Positions 1 to 6,597 are shown, numbered from the stretch's first letter. The stretch is 11,453 bases of DNA from an uncultured Erythrobacter sp. (GCA_947258465.1 CAMYIQ010000175.1:1-11453); one strand, 5' to 3'. Made by a program: numbers and translations. The notes: generated by a model from the letters alone, not told the origin.

Positions 1-144
1 CGCGGCCTTTGCCTGACGGCCCATACGGTGCGCGCTGTGCGGATTGCCGAAACCGGTGCCGCCCGGCCCGTCGAGCCAGCGCAGCATCGCATCGCGCGCT
101 TCGGGCGCGAGCGGGGTGGTGGCCTGATAGTCGAGATAGATCAT
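1..144 (-). CDS. Cysteine desulfurase, second paralog (partial, N-terminal 48 residues)
   Basis: The visible 48 residues begin MIYLDYQATTPLAPEARDAM and continue with a GNPHSAHRMGRQAK-type segment. This is the standard N-terminus of class V PLP-dependent aminotransferases of the IscS/NifS group, which remove sulfur from L-cysteine as an enzyme persulfide for Fe-S cluster or thiolation pathways. The catalytic lysine and cysteine lie beyond the left edge and cannot be checked. The start is the ATG at 144-142. It overlaps the TGA (143-141) of the upstream desulfurase gene as ATGA, so the two are probably translationally coupled; I see no strong Shine-Dalgarno of its own. The protein differs from its neighbour in sequence (LDYQATTP versus LDHAATTP), so it is a paralog and not a recent tandem duplicate. 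Confidence 0.88.
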   Translation of the reverse strand, partial: MIYLDYQATTPLAPEARDAMLRWLDGPGGTGFGNPHSAHRMGRQAKAA

Positions 145-1235
145 TTGCGAGATGCCATATCTATCCAGACCTCGCAAAAGCGTTCCACATCGGCGCGGGT
201 CGTATTCCAGCCGACCGAGACGCGGATCGTGTTGGCAGCGATCTCCGGCTTGACCTGCATGGCTTCGAGCACGCGGCTGGTCTTCATCGTTCCACTGGAA
301 CAGGCAGACCCTTGCGAAACGGCAATCCCCGCCATGTCGAAGCGCATGACCTGCGCGGTCGCGCTCATATTGGGCATGGCGATGGCGCGGATATAGGGCG
401 TCGGATCCGCCAGCCGGTCGGAAAGCCAGGTGCCGCCAAGCGCGCGGCAATGTTCCGCCAGCTCGTTCAGCGGGGCGAGGATGTGGGGATCGAGCAAGGG
501 CTGCTCGCAGGCCTTCAGCGCCGCCGCCATGCCGAGCACGCCGGGCATGTTCTCGGTTCCGCGCCGATAGCCGCGCTCTTGCCCGCCCGACGGCGCCAAC
601 ATGGCGTAATCGCGCACCAGCAATGCGCCCACGCCAACCGGCCCGCCGAATTTATGCGCGGCGAGAACCGCCATGTCGCATGGCGGCAGCGGCATCTTTC
701 CCGCCCCTTGCGCGCAATCCGCAAGCAGAAGCCCGCCCGCCTGGTGGACGATACCAGCAATGGCGGACAGGTCCTGCCGATTGCCGGTTTCCGAATTGAC
801 CTGCTGGACCGCAACAAAGGGCCGTTCGCGCTGGGCCGCTTCACTCAGATTATCGAGGTCGAGCGCGCCATCGCCGCGTATGGGCAAGCGTTCGGCATCG
901 GGCGCGGCCTGCATCATGCAATCATGTTCTACCATCGACACCAGCCGCGCGCCCGCGTTGCCATGTCGCAGCGCCAGCGCTGCCGCTTCGCTCGCACCCG
1001 AAGTGAAGATTACCTCGCCTTCCCAGTCGAGAGCCGCCTTCACCCGCTCGCGGGCGTCCTCCAGGAGCTTGCGCGCCTTGCGCCCCTGCGCGTGCGGGCT
1101 GCTGGGATTTGCCCACTGGACGAAGCCTTCATCCATCGCTGCGCGTGCTTCGGGGCGCAGCGGCGTGGTGGCAGCATGATCGAGATAGATGCGGTCAGAA
1201 ATGGTACAGGCTCGAAATGATTGCGATTTGGGCAA
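141..1235 (-). CDS. Cysteine desulfurase family protein (NifS/IscS-like), TTG start
   Basis: This 364-residue PLP enzyme is predicted to convert L-cysteine to alanine and an enzyme-bound persulfide for Fe-S cluster assembly in the cytosol. Visible landmarks are the N-terminal IYLDHAATTPL (16-26), TSGASEA at the cofactor phosphate site (78-84), H104, N147, the PLP lysine K195 in AAHKFGG, RRGTEN (224-229), and the sulfur-accepting C312 in SQGSACSSG. All key residues are present. At 364 residues it is shorter than housekeeping IscS (about 400). The start is unusual: a TAG stop at 1244-1242 closes the frame upstream and no ATG or GTG precedes the conserved domain, leaving TTG at 1235 with AGGG (1243-1240) only 4 bases upstream. 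The stop overlaps the next desulfurase by ATGA. The gene diverges from the hydrolase at 1287. The specific partner (SufE/SufU, IscU or a tRNA thiolase) cannot be told from this window. Confidence 0.93.
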   Translation of the reverse strand: MPKSQSFRACTISDRIYLDHAATTPLRPEARAAMDEGFVQWANPSSPHAQGRKARKLLEDARERVKAALDWEGEVIFTSGASEAAALALRHGNAGARLVSMVEHDCMMQAAPDAERLPIRGDGALDLDNLSEAAQRERPFVAVQQVNSETGNRQDLSAIAGIVHQAGGLLLADCAQGAGKMPLPPCDMAVLAAHKFGGPVGVGALLVRDYAMLAPSGGQERGYRRGTENMPGVLGMAAALKACEQPLLDPHILAPLNELAEHCRALGGTWLSDRLADPTPYIRAIAMPNMSATAQVMRFDMAGIAVSQGSACSSGTMKTSRVLEAMQVKPEIAANTIRVSVGWNTTRADVERFCEVWIDMASRK

Positions 1236-1248
1236 TGAACCCTATATA
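1221..1248 (+). promoter_or_regulatory. Candidate sigma70-type promoter for the alpha/beta hydrolase
   Basis: TTGCGA at 1221-1226 is followed after 16 bases by TATATA at 1243-1248, about 38 bases upstream of the first candidate hydrolase start. The -10 hexamer is itself palindromic, so it could also serve the divergent desulfurase, although I find no good -35 at the right spacing on that strand. The -35 falls inside the first codons of the desulfurase gene. Inferred from sequence match only. Confidence 0.4.
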
Positions 1249-1267
1249 GCGCGCAACCTCGCGCAAG

Positions 1268-1279
1268 CCCTCTTGAGGG
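1268..1279 (+). promoter_or_regulatory. Short inverted repeat covering the hydrolase Shine-Dalgarno
   Basis: CCCTC-TT-GAGGG is a perfect inverted repeat. In RNA it could fold as a CCCT/AGGG stem closed by a CTTG tetraloop, with flanking GCGC segments (1261-1264 and 1281-1284) able to extend the pairing after an asymmetric interior loop. The right arm contains the GAGGG that would act as ribosome binding site for the ATG at 1287, 7 bases downstream. The hairpin would therefore mask that start. The fold was judged by eye. Confidence 0.4.
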
Positions 1280-1286
1280 TGCGCTC

Positions 1287-1973
1287 ATGAAAATTTCGAC
1301 CAGGGTATACCTCCCCATGCCGACCGTGATCTTTCCCGGCCCCGAAGGCCGCCTCGAAGGCCGTTTCTCTCCCGCTCCGCGTCCGCGCGCGCCGGTGGCG
1401 ATGATCCTCCACCCGCACCCGCAGGGCGGCGGCACGATGAACGAGCAGATCACCCAGCGGCTCTACAAGACCTTCGTCAATCGCGGCTTCGCCACGCTGC
1501 GCTTCAACTTCCGCGGCGTCGGCCGCAGCCAGGGCAGCTTCGACAACGGCGTCGGCGAGCTGTCGGACGCGGCCAGCGCGCTCGACTGGGTCCAGCAGGT
1601 CCATCCCGAAGCGCAGGTGACCTGGGTCGCCGGCGTCAGCTTCGGCGCGCTGATCGGCATGCAGTTGCTGATGCGCCGCCCCGAGATCCGCGGCTGGATC
1701 AGCATCGGCGCACCCGCGAGCATGTATGACTTCTCCTTCCTCGCGCCCTGCCCGGCGAGCGGTATCTTCATCCACGGCGCGCAGGACACGGTGGTCCAGC
1801 CGCAGGCTGTGACCAAGCTGGTCGAAAAGCTGCGCACGCAGAAGCACATTACCGTGCATCACGAAGAAATTCCGCGCGCGAACCATTTCTTCGAGAACGA
1901 GCAGGAAGAGCTGATGAAGTCGGTCGATAACTATCTCGATTTCCGCCTCGACCCGAGCTGCCCGATCACCTGA
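1287..1973 (+). CDS. Alpha/beta hydrolase (serine hydrolase fold, small cytoplasmic family)
   Basis: 228 residues if started at 1287. The alpha/beta hydrolase catalytic triad can be placed: nucleophile S118 in GVSFG, acid D167 in HGAQDTVV, and base H200 in RANHFF. The HPHPQGGGTMN segment (42-52) after the second strand is the oxyanion-side loop typical of this compact family. There is no signal peptide, so it is cytoplasmic. The substrate is unknown; a thioesterase, esterase or dipeptidyl-type activity is possible. Two starts compete: ATG 1287 with GAGGG 7 bases upstream, and ATG 1317 (protein beginning MPTVIFPGPEGRLEGR), which is where the conserved sequence of this family usually begins. 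I give the longer form because of the ribosome binding site, but 1317 (218 residues) is nearly as likely. It diverges from the desulfurase gene, and such a hydrolase beside Fe-S assembly genes is common in sphingomonads (from memory), but a functional link is only suggested. Confidence 0.9.
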   Translation: MKISTRVYLPMPTVIFPGPEGRLEGRFSPAPRPRAPVAMILHPHPQGGGTMNEQITQRLYKTFVNRGFATLRFNFRGVGRSQGSFDNGVGELSDAASALDWVQQVHPEAQVTWVAGVSFGALIGMQLLMRRPEIRGWISIGAPASMYDFSFLAPCPASGIFIHGAQDTVVQPQAVTKLVEKLRTQKHITVHHEEIPRANHFFENEQEELMKSVDNYLDFRLDPSCPIT

Positions 1974-2020
1974 CCGGCCGGGCTCTCGCGCCCCGCACCC
2001 GTCTTTCGAGATCCGCTAAG

Positions 2021-2035
2021 GTTGCGTAATGCAAC
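2021..2035. promoter_or_regulatory. Inverted repeat in the tonB upstream region
   Basis: GTTGC-GTAAT-GCAAC has perfect 5-bp arms with a 5-base centre. It lies about 90 bases before tonB and just upstream of the candidate -35. It could be an operator half of a two-site arrangement with the palindrome at 2061-2074. The binding protein is unknown. Confidence 0.35.
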
Positions 2036-2045
2036 GTGAAACTCC

Positions 2046-2073
2046 TTGCTCGCACATGGTAATGTTGTAACAT
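2046..2073 (+). promoter_or_regulatory. tonB: Candidate tonB promoter
   Basis: TTGCTC at 2046-2051 and TAACAT at 2068-2073 are separated by 16 bases. Transcription would begin about 45 bases before the tonB start codon. The -10 lies inside the palindrome at 2061-2074, the position expected for a repressor site. Inferred by eye. Confidence 0.4.
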
Positions 2074-2074
2074 T
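2061..2074. promoter_or_regulatory. Zur-like palindromic operator over the tonB -10
   Basis: AATGTT-GT-AACATT has perfect 6-bp arms. Its core ATGTTGTAACAT differs by one base from ATGTTATAACAT, the core I recall for zinc-uptake regulator (Zur) sites in alphaproteobacteria. It overlaps the candidate -10 of tonB. Zinc-dependent repression of a TonB that powers outer-membrane metal uptake would make sense, but the regulator is inferred, and another Fur-family protein is possible. Confidence 0.45.
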
Positions 2075-2087
2075 CTCTCGACGAGAG
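2075..2087. repeat. Perfect inverted repeat directly abutting the Zur-like site
   Basis: CTCTCG-A-CGAGAG follows the palindrome at 2061-2074 with no gap. The one-base centre is too tight for a full RNA hairpin, so a DNA-binding site is a better guess. It lies about where transcription would start or just after it. Confidence 0.35.
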
Positions 2088-2124
2088 GTCGCAAACGCCT
2101 CCGCAATCGGAAGAGGAGAAAACC

Positions 2125-2793
2125 ATGTCCTATATCGATCAAGCCCGCAGGCCGTCGCCCGCCGGGATGGCTGCGGTCATCGGCCTACACGCCGCCGTGG
2201 GGGCGTTGCTCGTTACGGGTCTCACGGTGACCGGCGTTATTCCAGACGTCGATACCCCGTGGGAAGTCCGCGACATCCCGCTCACACCGCCACCTCCGCC
2301 ACAGCCTCCCATCGACCCGGTCGAGGCAAAGCCGACGCAGCCGACCGAGCCGCTTGTGCATATCCCGCAACCGAAGTTCGACCTCGACAACAGCGCACCG
2401 ACCATCCCGACCACGCCGCTGAACCTGCTACCGCTGCCCAAGCCTTCGCCGGGTCTCGGGGTCGAGATCCCGAAGCCGACCCCGGCGCCGAGTTTCGATC
2501 CGGTCGGCGCCAAGCCGCGCAACAACCCGGGCGCATGGTTGTCGAACGACGATTACCGCCCGGTCTGGATCAGGAAGGAACTGACCGGCCTTGCCACCTT
2601 CCGACTGGAAATCGCCGCCAATGGCCGCGTCACCGGATGCGCCGTCACCGGCTCGACCGGTCATGGCGAGCTCGACGCGGCCACCTGCCGTCTGGTCAGC
2701 AAGCGCGCCCGGTTCGAACCGGCGCGCGGCGGCAATGGCGAGGCGGTGGCAGGAAGTTACACCGGATCGGTGCTCTGGCAGTTGCCCGAGTAA
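2125..2793 (+). CDS. tonB: Energy transducer TonB
   Basis: TonB passes the energy of the inner-membrane proton gradient (through ExbB/ExbD) to outer-membrane TonB-dependent receptors. The 222-residue protein has the expected layout. A single N-terminal transmembrane helix (about 15-37) carries a histidine (H22) like the conserved one in TonB signal anchors. A Pro-rich, partly KP/EP-repeating periplasmic spacer (about 52-125) starts with a run of five prolines. The C-terminal domain (about 142-222) contains GRVTGCAVTGSTG and ends in a VLWQLPE strand. C172 and C188 could form a periplasmic disulfide, and this pair recurs in sphingomonad TonB proteins as I remember them. The start is the ATG with AGAGGAG (2112-2118) 6 bases upstream. 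No exbB/exbD follows; the next gene is convergent 7 bases on, so this tonB is a single-gene unit relying on ExbBD encoded elsewhere. The leader carries a Zur-like palindrome, suggesting metal control. Confidence 0.92.
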   Translation: MSYIDQARRPSPAGMAAVIGLHAAVGALLVTGLTVTGVIPDVDTPWEVRDIPLTPPPPPQPPIDPVEAKPTQPTEPLVHIPQPKFDLDNSAPTIPTTPLNLLPLPKPSPGLGVEIPKPTPAPSFDPVGAKPRNNPGAWLSNDDYRPVWIRKELTGLATFRLEIAANGRVTGCAVTGSTGHGELDAATCRLVSKRARFEPARGGNGEAVAGSYTGSVLWQLPE

Positions 2794-2800
2794 GCCGCAG

Positions 2801-3022
2801 CTAGCGGGCGCCCTGCTCGAGCCTGTCGAGCGGGGCTTCGCCGCCCGCATCGGGCAGCGTCCAGATCGCGACGTTCATCAGCGCGACTGCGGCGAGCAGC
2901 ACCATCAGCAGCGCATTTTTCACATTGCCCGTGCGACGCCATAGGAAGAAGGCGCCGATAATCAGCAGGATCGCGGCAAGGACGGTGATGGAGAGCACGG
3001 TATCGAGCATGCGCGTCGCCAT
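2801..3022 (-). CDS. Small two-helix membrane protein, unknown function
   Basis: I do not recognise a named family. The 73-residue protein has two hydrophobic helices (about 7-28 and 36-56) joined by a short basic loop WRRTGNVKN, followed by an acidic-to-neutral tail GGEAPLDRLEQGAR. The loop charges suggest a hairpin with the loop in the cytoplasm and both ends outside, by the positive-inside rule. I chose ATG 3022; an in-frame ATG at 3010 (MLDTVLS) would remove only four residues, and neither has a strong Shine-Dalgarno. The frame stays open far upstream into the antisense of the DUF885 gene, but that extension is a high-GC shadow. The hydrophobic pattern and the fit between two neighbouring genes favour a real gene. 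It converges with tonB (7-base gap) and diverges from the DUF885 gene (54 bases between starts). Confidence 0.7.
   Translation of the reverse strand: MATRMLDTVLSITVLAAILLIIGAFFLWRRTGNVKNALLMVLLAAVALMNVAIWTLPDAGGEAPLDRLEQGAR
2811..2834. repeat. REP-like palindrome at the 3' end of the small membrane gene
   Basis: Arms GCTCGA (2815-2820) and TCGAGC (2826-2831) are perfect with loop GCCTG, and CCC/GGG extends the stem past a one-base bulge (T2814). The core GAGCCTGTCGA resembles the widespread proteobacterial intergenic repeat built around GAGCCTGTCGAAGGG (from memory). It sits about 20 bases past the tonB stop, so it could stabilise or end the tonB mRNA, but no T-run follows. It also encodes the last residues of the convergent small protein. 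Confidence 0.35.
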
Positions 3023-3076
3023 ACGCAGCTTGCACGGTATTTGACAGCCCTGCGCGTGCGAAGCACACCCGTGCGC

Positions 3077-4930
3077 ATGACCATTGCCAGCACAGCCATC
3101 ACCCGTCGCCAAGCCCTTGCCGGTCTCGGCGCGACGTCCGCCCTCGCACTTTCCGGATGCGCCGCCACGGCCCGGCCTGAGGCCATATCGCAGGCGCGCT
3201 CGATCGGGGCGCAGCGTCTGCTCGAGGTCGTGGGGTATAACCTGCTCGAACACGAACCCGAACGCGCGACGGCGCTGGGGGTCGACACCGGGCGATATGC
3301 TTACCTGCGCGGCAGGCTCGAGGACCAATCGCCTGCGGGGCAGGAAGCCTATGCCGCGACATTGCGGCAGGATCTCGCCCGCGTCCGTGCTTTCCCGCGC
3401 GAGGGACTCGACAGCGACACGCTGACCAGTCTCGACGTGGTCGAAAGCGCCTACGATCTCGCGCTGGACGGCTTTGCCCTGCCCTATGGCGATACGCCGG
3501 TCGGCAACTGGCGTACCGCGCCCTATGTCGTGATCCAGAATGTCGGCGAGTATCTGGCCCTGCCTCGGTTCATGCAATCGAACCACAAGGTCGAAAACGG
3601 CGACGATGCCGATGCCTATATCGAGCGGATGGAACAGATGCCCGCCGTGTTCGATGGTGAACTTGCACGCATTCGCGCGGCCCGGGGCATGGGCGTGGTG
3701 CCGCCTTCCTTCCTGCTCGACAAGGCGCTTGGCCAGATGGAGCAGACCATCGCCAGCGCCGGAAAGGGCGAGCTTTTCGCCGCCGATCTGCGTGCGAAGC
3801 TGGCGGCCAAGGGCATGCCGGAAAGCCACGCCAACCGCGCGAAGAGCATCGAAGCCGGACCGATCGCCGAGGCGCTGACCCGCCAGCTCGAGGAATTGCG
3901 CGCCGAGCGAGCCGTGGCGACGGACGATCCCGGCATTTCGGCCCGGCCCCGGGGCGAGGAATTCTATGGCTGGGCCTTGCGGTCGAGCACGACCACGCGC
4001 CTGACACCCGACGACGTGCATCGGCAGGGCCTGGAGGAACTCGAAGCCCTGCACGCACGGATGGACCCGATCCTGCGCGATATCGGCTATACCAGCGGTA
4101 CGGTTGGCGAGCGCATGCAGGCTCTGTCGCAGGACCCGCGTTACCAGTTCGCCAAGGGTGATCCGGGGCGCGCGGAAATCATGGATTTCATCGCCGAGCG
4201 GGTCGAGTGGATCAAGGCGCAGATGCCCCGCGCCTTCAACACGCTGGTCGATCCGAACATGGAGGTACGCCGCATTCCGCCCGCCGAGGAAGTCGGCGCA
4301 CCGGGCGCCTATGGCGGCGCGGGGAGCAAGGATGGGACGATCCCCGGACGCTTCTGGATCAATTTGCGCACCACCGATTTGCACCGCAAATACGATCTGG
4401 CTGACCTGACCTATCACGAAACCATTCCGGGCCATGTGTGGGAGGGCGAATATTCCAACCGCCTACCGCTGATCCGCTCGATCCTCGCCTTCAACCCGTT
4501 CAGCGAAGGCTGGGCGCTCTATGGCGAGCAACTGGCCGACGAGCTGGGCGCCTATGACGATTTCACCGTCGGGCGTCTCGGCTATCTACAAAGCCTGGCC
4601 TTCCGCGCCTGCCGGATGGTGGTCGATACCGGCCTCCACGCCAAAGGCTGGAGCCGCGCCAAAGCGGTCGATTTCTTCGTCACACGCAATGGCAGCAAGC
4701 CCGCCGAGGTCGAAAGCGAAGTCGATCGCTATTGCAGTTGGCCAGGACAGGGGACCGGTTACAAGCTCGGCCACAGCCGCATCGTCGACCAACGCGCCCG
4801 CGCGCAGCGGGAATTGGGTGCAGCCTATGACTTCAAGGCGTTCAACGACGCCGTAGTTCTGGGCGGCAATGTCCCGATGGACGTTCTGGAGAAGAACGTC
4901 AGCCGCTATATTGCGAAGAATAGCAGCTAG
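3077..4930 (+). CDS. DUF885 family protein, Tat-exported putative lipoprotein, metallopeptidase-like
   Basis: 617 residues, a usual length for DUF885 proteins. The N-terminus combines a twin-arginine motif (TRRQALAGL, R10-R11), a hydrophobic stretch and a lipobox-like L25-S-G-C28, so export by Tat and lipid anchoring are predicted. The signature H447-E-T-I-P-G-H453 together with E477 in SEGWALYGEQ gives the HExxxGH plus distal Glu pattern of this family, which is placed with zinc peptidases of the MA clan. Peptidase activity is therefore inferred, and the substrate is unknown. The start is ATG 3077, which puts the twin arginines 9 residues in; a TTG at 3041 in the same frame would add 12 residues before the signal and is rejected. 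The Shine-Dalgarno is weak. It diverges from the small membrane gene, and a separate gene follows 74 bases downstream. Confidence 0.9.
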   Translation: MTIASTAITRRQALAGLGATSALALSGCAATARPEAISQARSIGAQRLLEVVGYNLLEHEPERATALGVDTGRYAYLRGRLEDQSPAGQEAYAATLRQDLARVRAFPREGLDSDTLTSLDVVESAYDLALDGFALPYGDTPVGNWRTAPYVVIQNVGEYLALPRFMQSNHKVENGDDADAYIERMEQMPAVFDGELARIRAARGMGVVPPSFLLDKALGQMEQTIASAGKGELFAADLRAKLAAKGMPESHANRAKSIEAGPIAEALTRQLEELRAERAVATDDPGISARPRGEEFYGWALRSSTTTRLTPDDVHRQGLEELEALHARMDPILRDIGYTSGTVGERMQALSQDPRYQFAKGDPGRAEIMDFIAERVEWIKAQMPRAFNTLVDPNMEVRRIPPAEEVGAPGAYGGAGSKDGTIPGRFWINLRTTDLHRKYDLADLTYHETIPGHVWEGEYSNRLPLIRSILAFNPFSEGWALYGEQLADELGAYDDFTVGRLGYLQSLAFRACRMVVDTGLHAKGWSRAKAVDFFVTRNGSKPAEVESEVDRYCSWPGQGTGYKLGHSRIVDQRARAQRELGAAYDFKAFNDAVVLGGNVPMDVLEKNVSRYIAKNSS

Positions 4931-5004
4931 ACTTCATATTCGGACTTCAATTGCTGAAATCATCATGCAATGGTCGGCCTGATTGGATTTCAGGGGTCGT
5001 TTTG

Positions 5005-6597
5005 ATGAAGAGGGTTCTATTTCTCCTTGCCAGCTTGGTCTTCGCGTTCCCCGCGCAGGCTGATTGGTATGCGGCGGAATCGGACCATTTCGTCGTTTAT
5101 GCGGACGATCGCTGGCAAGACGTGCAGGAATTCGGCGAAGCGCTGGAACGCTACCACGCCGCCTTGAACGTGCTGAACTTACGCGAAGACACGAAACCCA
5201 GCCCCTCGAACCGCGTGACGATTTTCGTGGTCGGCAGCGAGCACAAGGTCCGCAAACTCCTTGGCGAGGGCGCGAAAAACGTTGCGGGTTTCTATTTCTC
5301 GCGCGCCGGCGCTTCGCGGGCGTTCGTGCCCGACATCCGTATGCACAAACGGCGGACGGATTTTTCGGTCACCATTCTGCTGCATGAATATGCGCACCAT
5401 TACCTTATGTCGAATTCGCCCTATGCGTTGCCGCGCTGGGTCAATGAAGGTGCAGCGGAATTTTATGCATCGGCGAAGTTCGAAAAAGATGGCGGTATCT
5501 CGATTGGCGGCCCGGCTAGCCATCGGGCCGGCGAGCTCTTCCACGCCAAGGATGTCAGCGTTCGCGAACTGATCGATCCGGAACTCTACAGAAAGAACCG
5601 CAGCAAGCGATACGACGCCTTTTACGGTCGTGCCTGGCTGCTTTACCACTACCTCTATTTCGCTGAAGATCGTCGCGGGCAACTTGGGCAGTACCTCGTC
5701 GCGATCGCGCGTGGCACCGACCAGGTCGAGGCGGCCAACCGGGCCTTCGGCGATTTCGACGAGCTTCAGAAAGACCTCGACCGCTATCTCCGCCAACGCA
5801 GAATGAAGGTCTGGAACCTGGGGGCCGACGCACTCCAGACAGCTCCGGTCCGGGTGCGCGAGCTTTCGGAAGGCGAAGGGGAAGTTATGCCGTTCCGCAT
5901 TCGTTTACAGCGCGGCGTGACGCGGGAAGAGGCGCTCGAACTGCTACCCGATGTGCGCGAAGTCGCCGACGAATTCCCTGACGATCCCGCAGTGCTCGCG
6001 ACGCTGGCGGAAGCCGAGTTCGATGCCGGCAATTACGATCGCGCCATTGTCGCAGCCGATGCCGCGCTGGCAATCGATCCAGCAGTAAAGAACGCGCTGA
6101 TCCAGAAAGGCTATGCGCTTTTCGCGAAAGCCGAGGACGCCGAAGATCCGGATGCTGCCTACGGCGCAGCGATGCAGCCCTTCTCCGTCCTCAACAGGCT
6201 CGAACAGGATCATCCGATACCGCTGATCTATTACTATCGCAGCTTCGCCGAGCGCGGAGTGGAACCGAATGAAACCGCGCGACATGCGCTTGAGCGCGCA
6301 TCGCAGCTTGCGCTGTTCGACCGAGGCCTCGCCATGAACAAGGGGCTCATGCAGGCCAGCGAGGGTAAGATCGCGATAGCGCGTAGCAGCTTGGCTCCGG
6401 TGGCGGCGAACCCGCATGGGGGCGAGCTTGCGAAGGTCGCCCAGCGCTATCTGGACCAACTGGCCAAGGTCGCGGAGGGCACCAGATGGCACCCCGGCCC
6501 GACAATCGACCCGACTGCCACCCTCAAGGCGATCGCGAACGACATCGCGGACGACACTGACGACGAGGACGAAGGGGGCGAAAGAGCGAGCTCTTAG
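5005..6597 (+). CDS. Secreted HExxH (gluzincin-like) protein with TPR-type C-terminal half
   Basis: The 530-residue product starts with a clear Sec signal peptide (MKRVLFLLASLVFAFPAQA, cleavage about A19/D20). The mature N-terminal domain has H127-E-Y-A-H131, then E148 in the NEGAAEFYA segment 16 residues later, the spacing of gluzincin-type zinc proteases. A following YDAFYGRAWLLYHYL helix (203-217) matches the usual architecture of DUF1570/peptidase-MA-like proteins. From about 305 to 460 the sequence is helical with a TPR-like unit (AVLATLAEAEFDAGNYDRAI, then DAALAIDP). The tail is strongly acidic (DDTDDEDEGGE, about 517-525). Start ATG 5005 has AGGGG (4992-4996) 8 bases upstream; a TTG at 4951 would add 18 residues before the signal and is unlikely. 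A periplasmic or cell-surface peptidase is inferred; activity and substrate are unknown. It is not obviously co-operonic with the DUF885 gene, though both are exported peptidase-like proteins on the same strand 74 bases apart. Confidence 0.87.
   Translation: MKRVLFLLASLVFAFPAQADWYAAESDHFVVYADDRWQDVQEFGEALERYHAALNVLNLREDTKPSPSNRVTIFVVGSEHKVRKLLGEGAKNVAGFYFSRAGASRAFVPDIRMHKRRTDFSVTILLHEYAHHYLMSNSPYALPRWVNEGAAEFYASAKFEKDGGISIGGPASHRAGELFHAKDVSVRELIDPELYRKNRSKRYDAFYGRAWLLYHYLYFAEDRRGQLGQYLVAIARGTDQVEAANRAFGDFDELQKDLDRYLRQRRMKVWNLGADALQTAPVRVRELSEGEGEVMPFRIRLQRGVTREEALELLPDVREVADEFPDDPAVLATLAEAEFDAGNYDRAIVAADAALAIDPAVKNALIQKGYALFAKAEDAEDPDAAYGAAMQPFSVLNRLEQDHPIPLIYYYRSFAERGVEPNETARHALERASQLALFDRGLAMNKGLMQASEGKIAIARSSLAPVAANPHGGELAKVAQRYLDQLAKVAEGTRWHPGPTIDPTATLKAIANDIADDTDDEDEGGERASS

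Noticed and set aside
9..1220. 403-codon plus-strand open frame opposite the cysteine desulfurase
   Set aside because: Arg/His/Ala-rich translation with no recognisable domain; the minus strand carries an intact enzyme with all catalytic residues. It is a high-GC shadow.
2046..2804. 252-codon plus-strand open frame overlapping tonB in another frame
   Set aside because: Arg-rich shadow without domain; the tonB frame has a strong ribosome binding site, membrane anchor and C-terminal domain.
3041..3076. TTG start for the DUF885 protein
   Set aside because: It would add 12 residues before the twin-arginine signal with no better ribosome binding site. TTGACA there also looks like a -35, but no -10 follows at the proper spacing.
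3023..4435. Long minus-strand extension upstream of the small membrane protein
   Set aside because: It lies antisense to the DUF885 gene, reads as low-complexity shadow sequence and has no motif; only the part from 3022 downward is supported.
4951..5004. TTG start for the HExxH protein
   Set aside because: It would put 18 polar residues before a textbook signal peptide; ATG 5005 has AGGGG 8 bases upstream.
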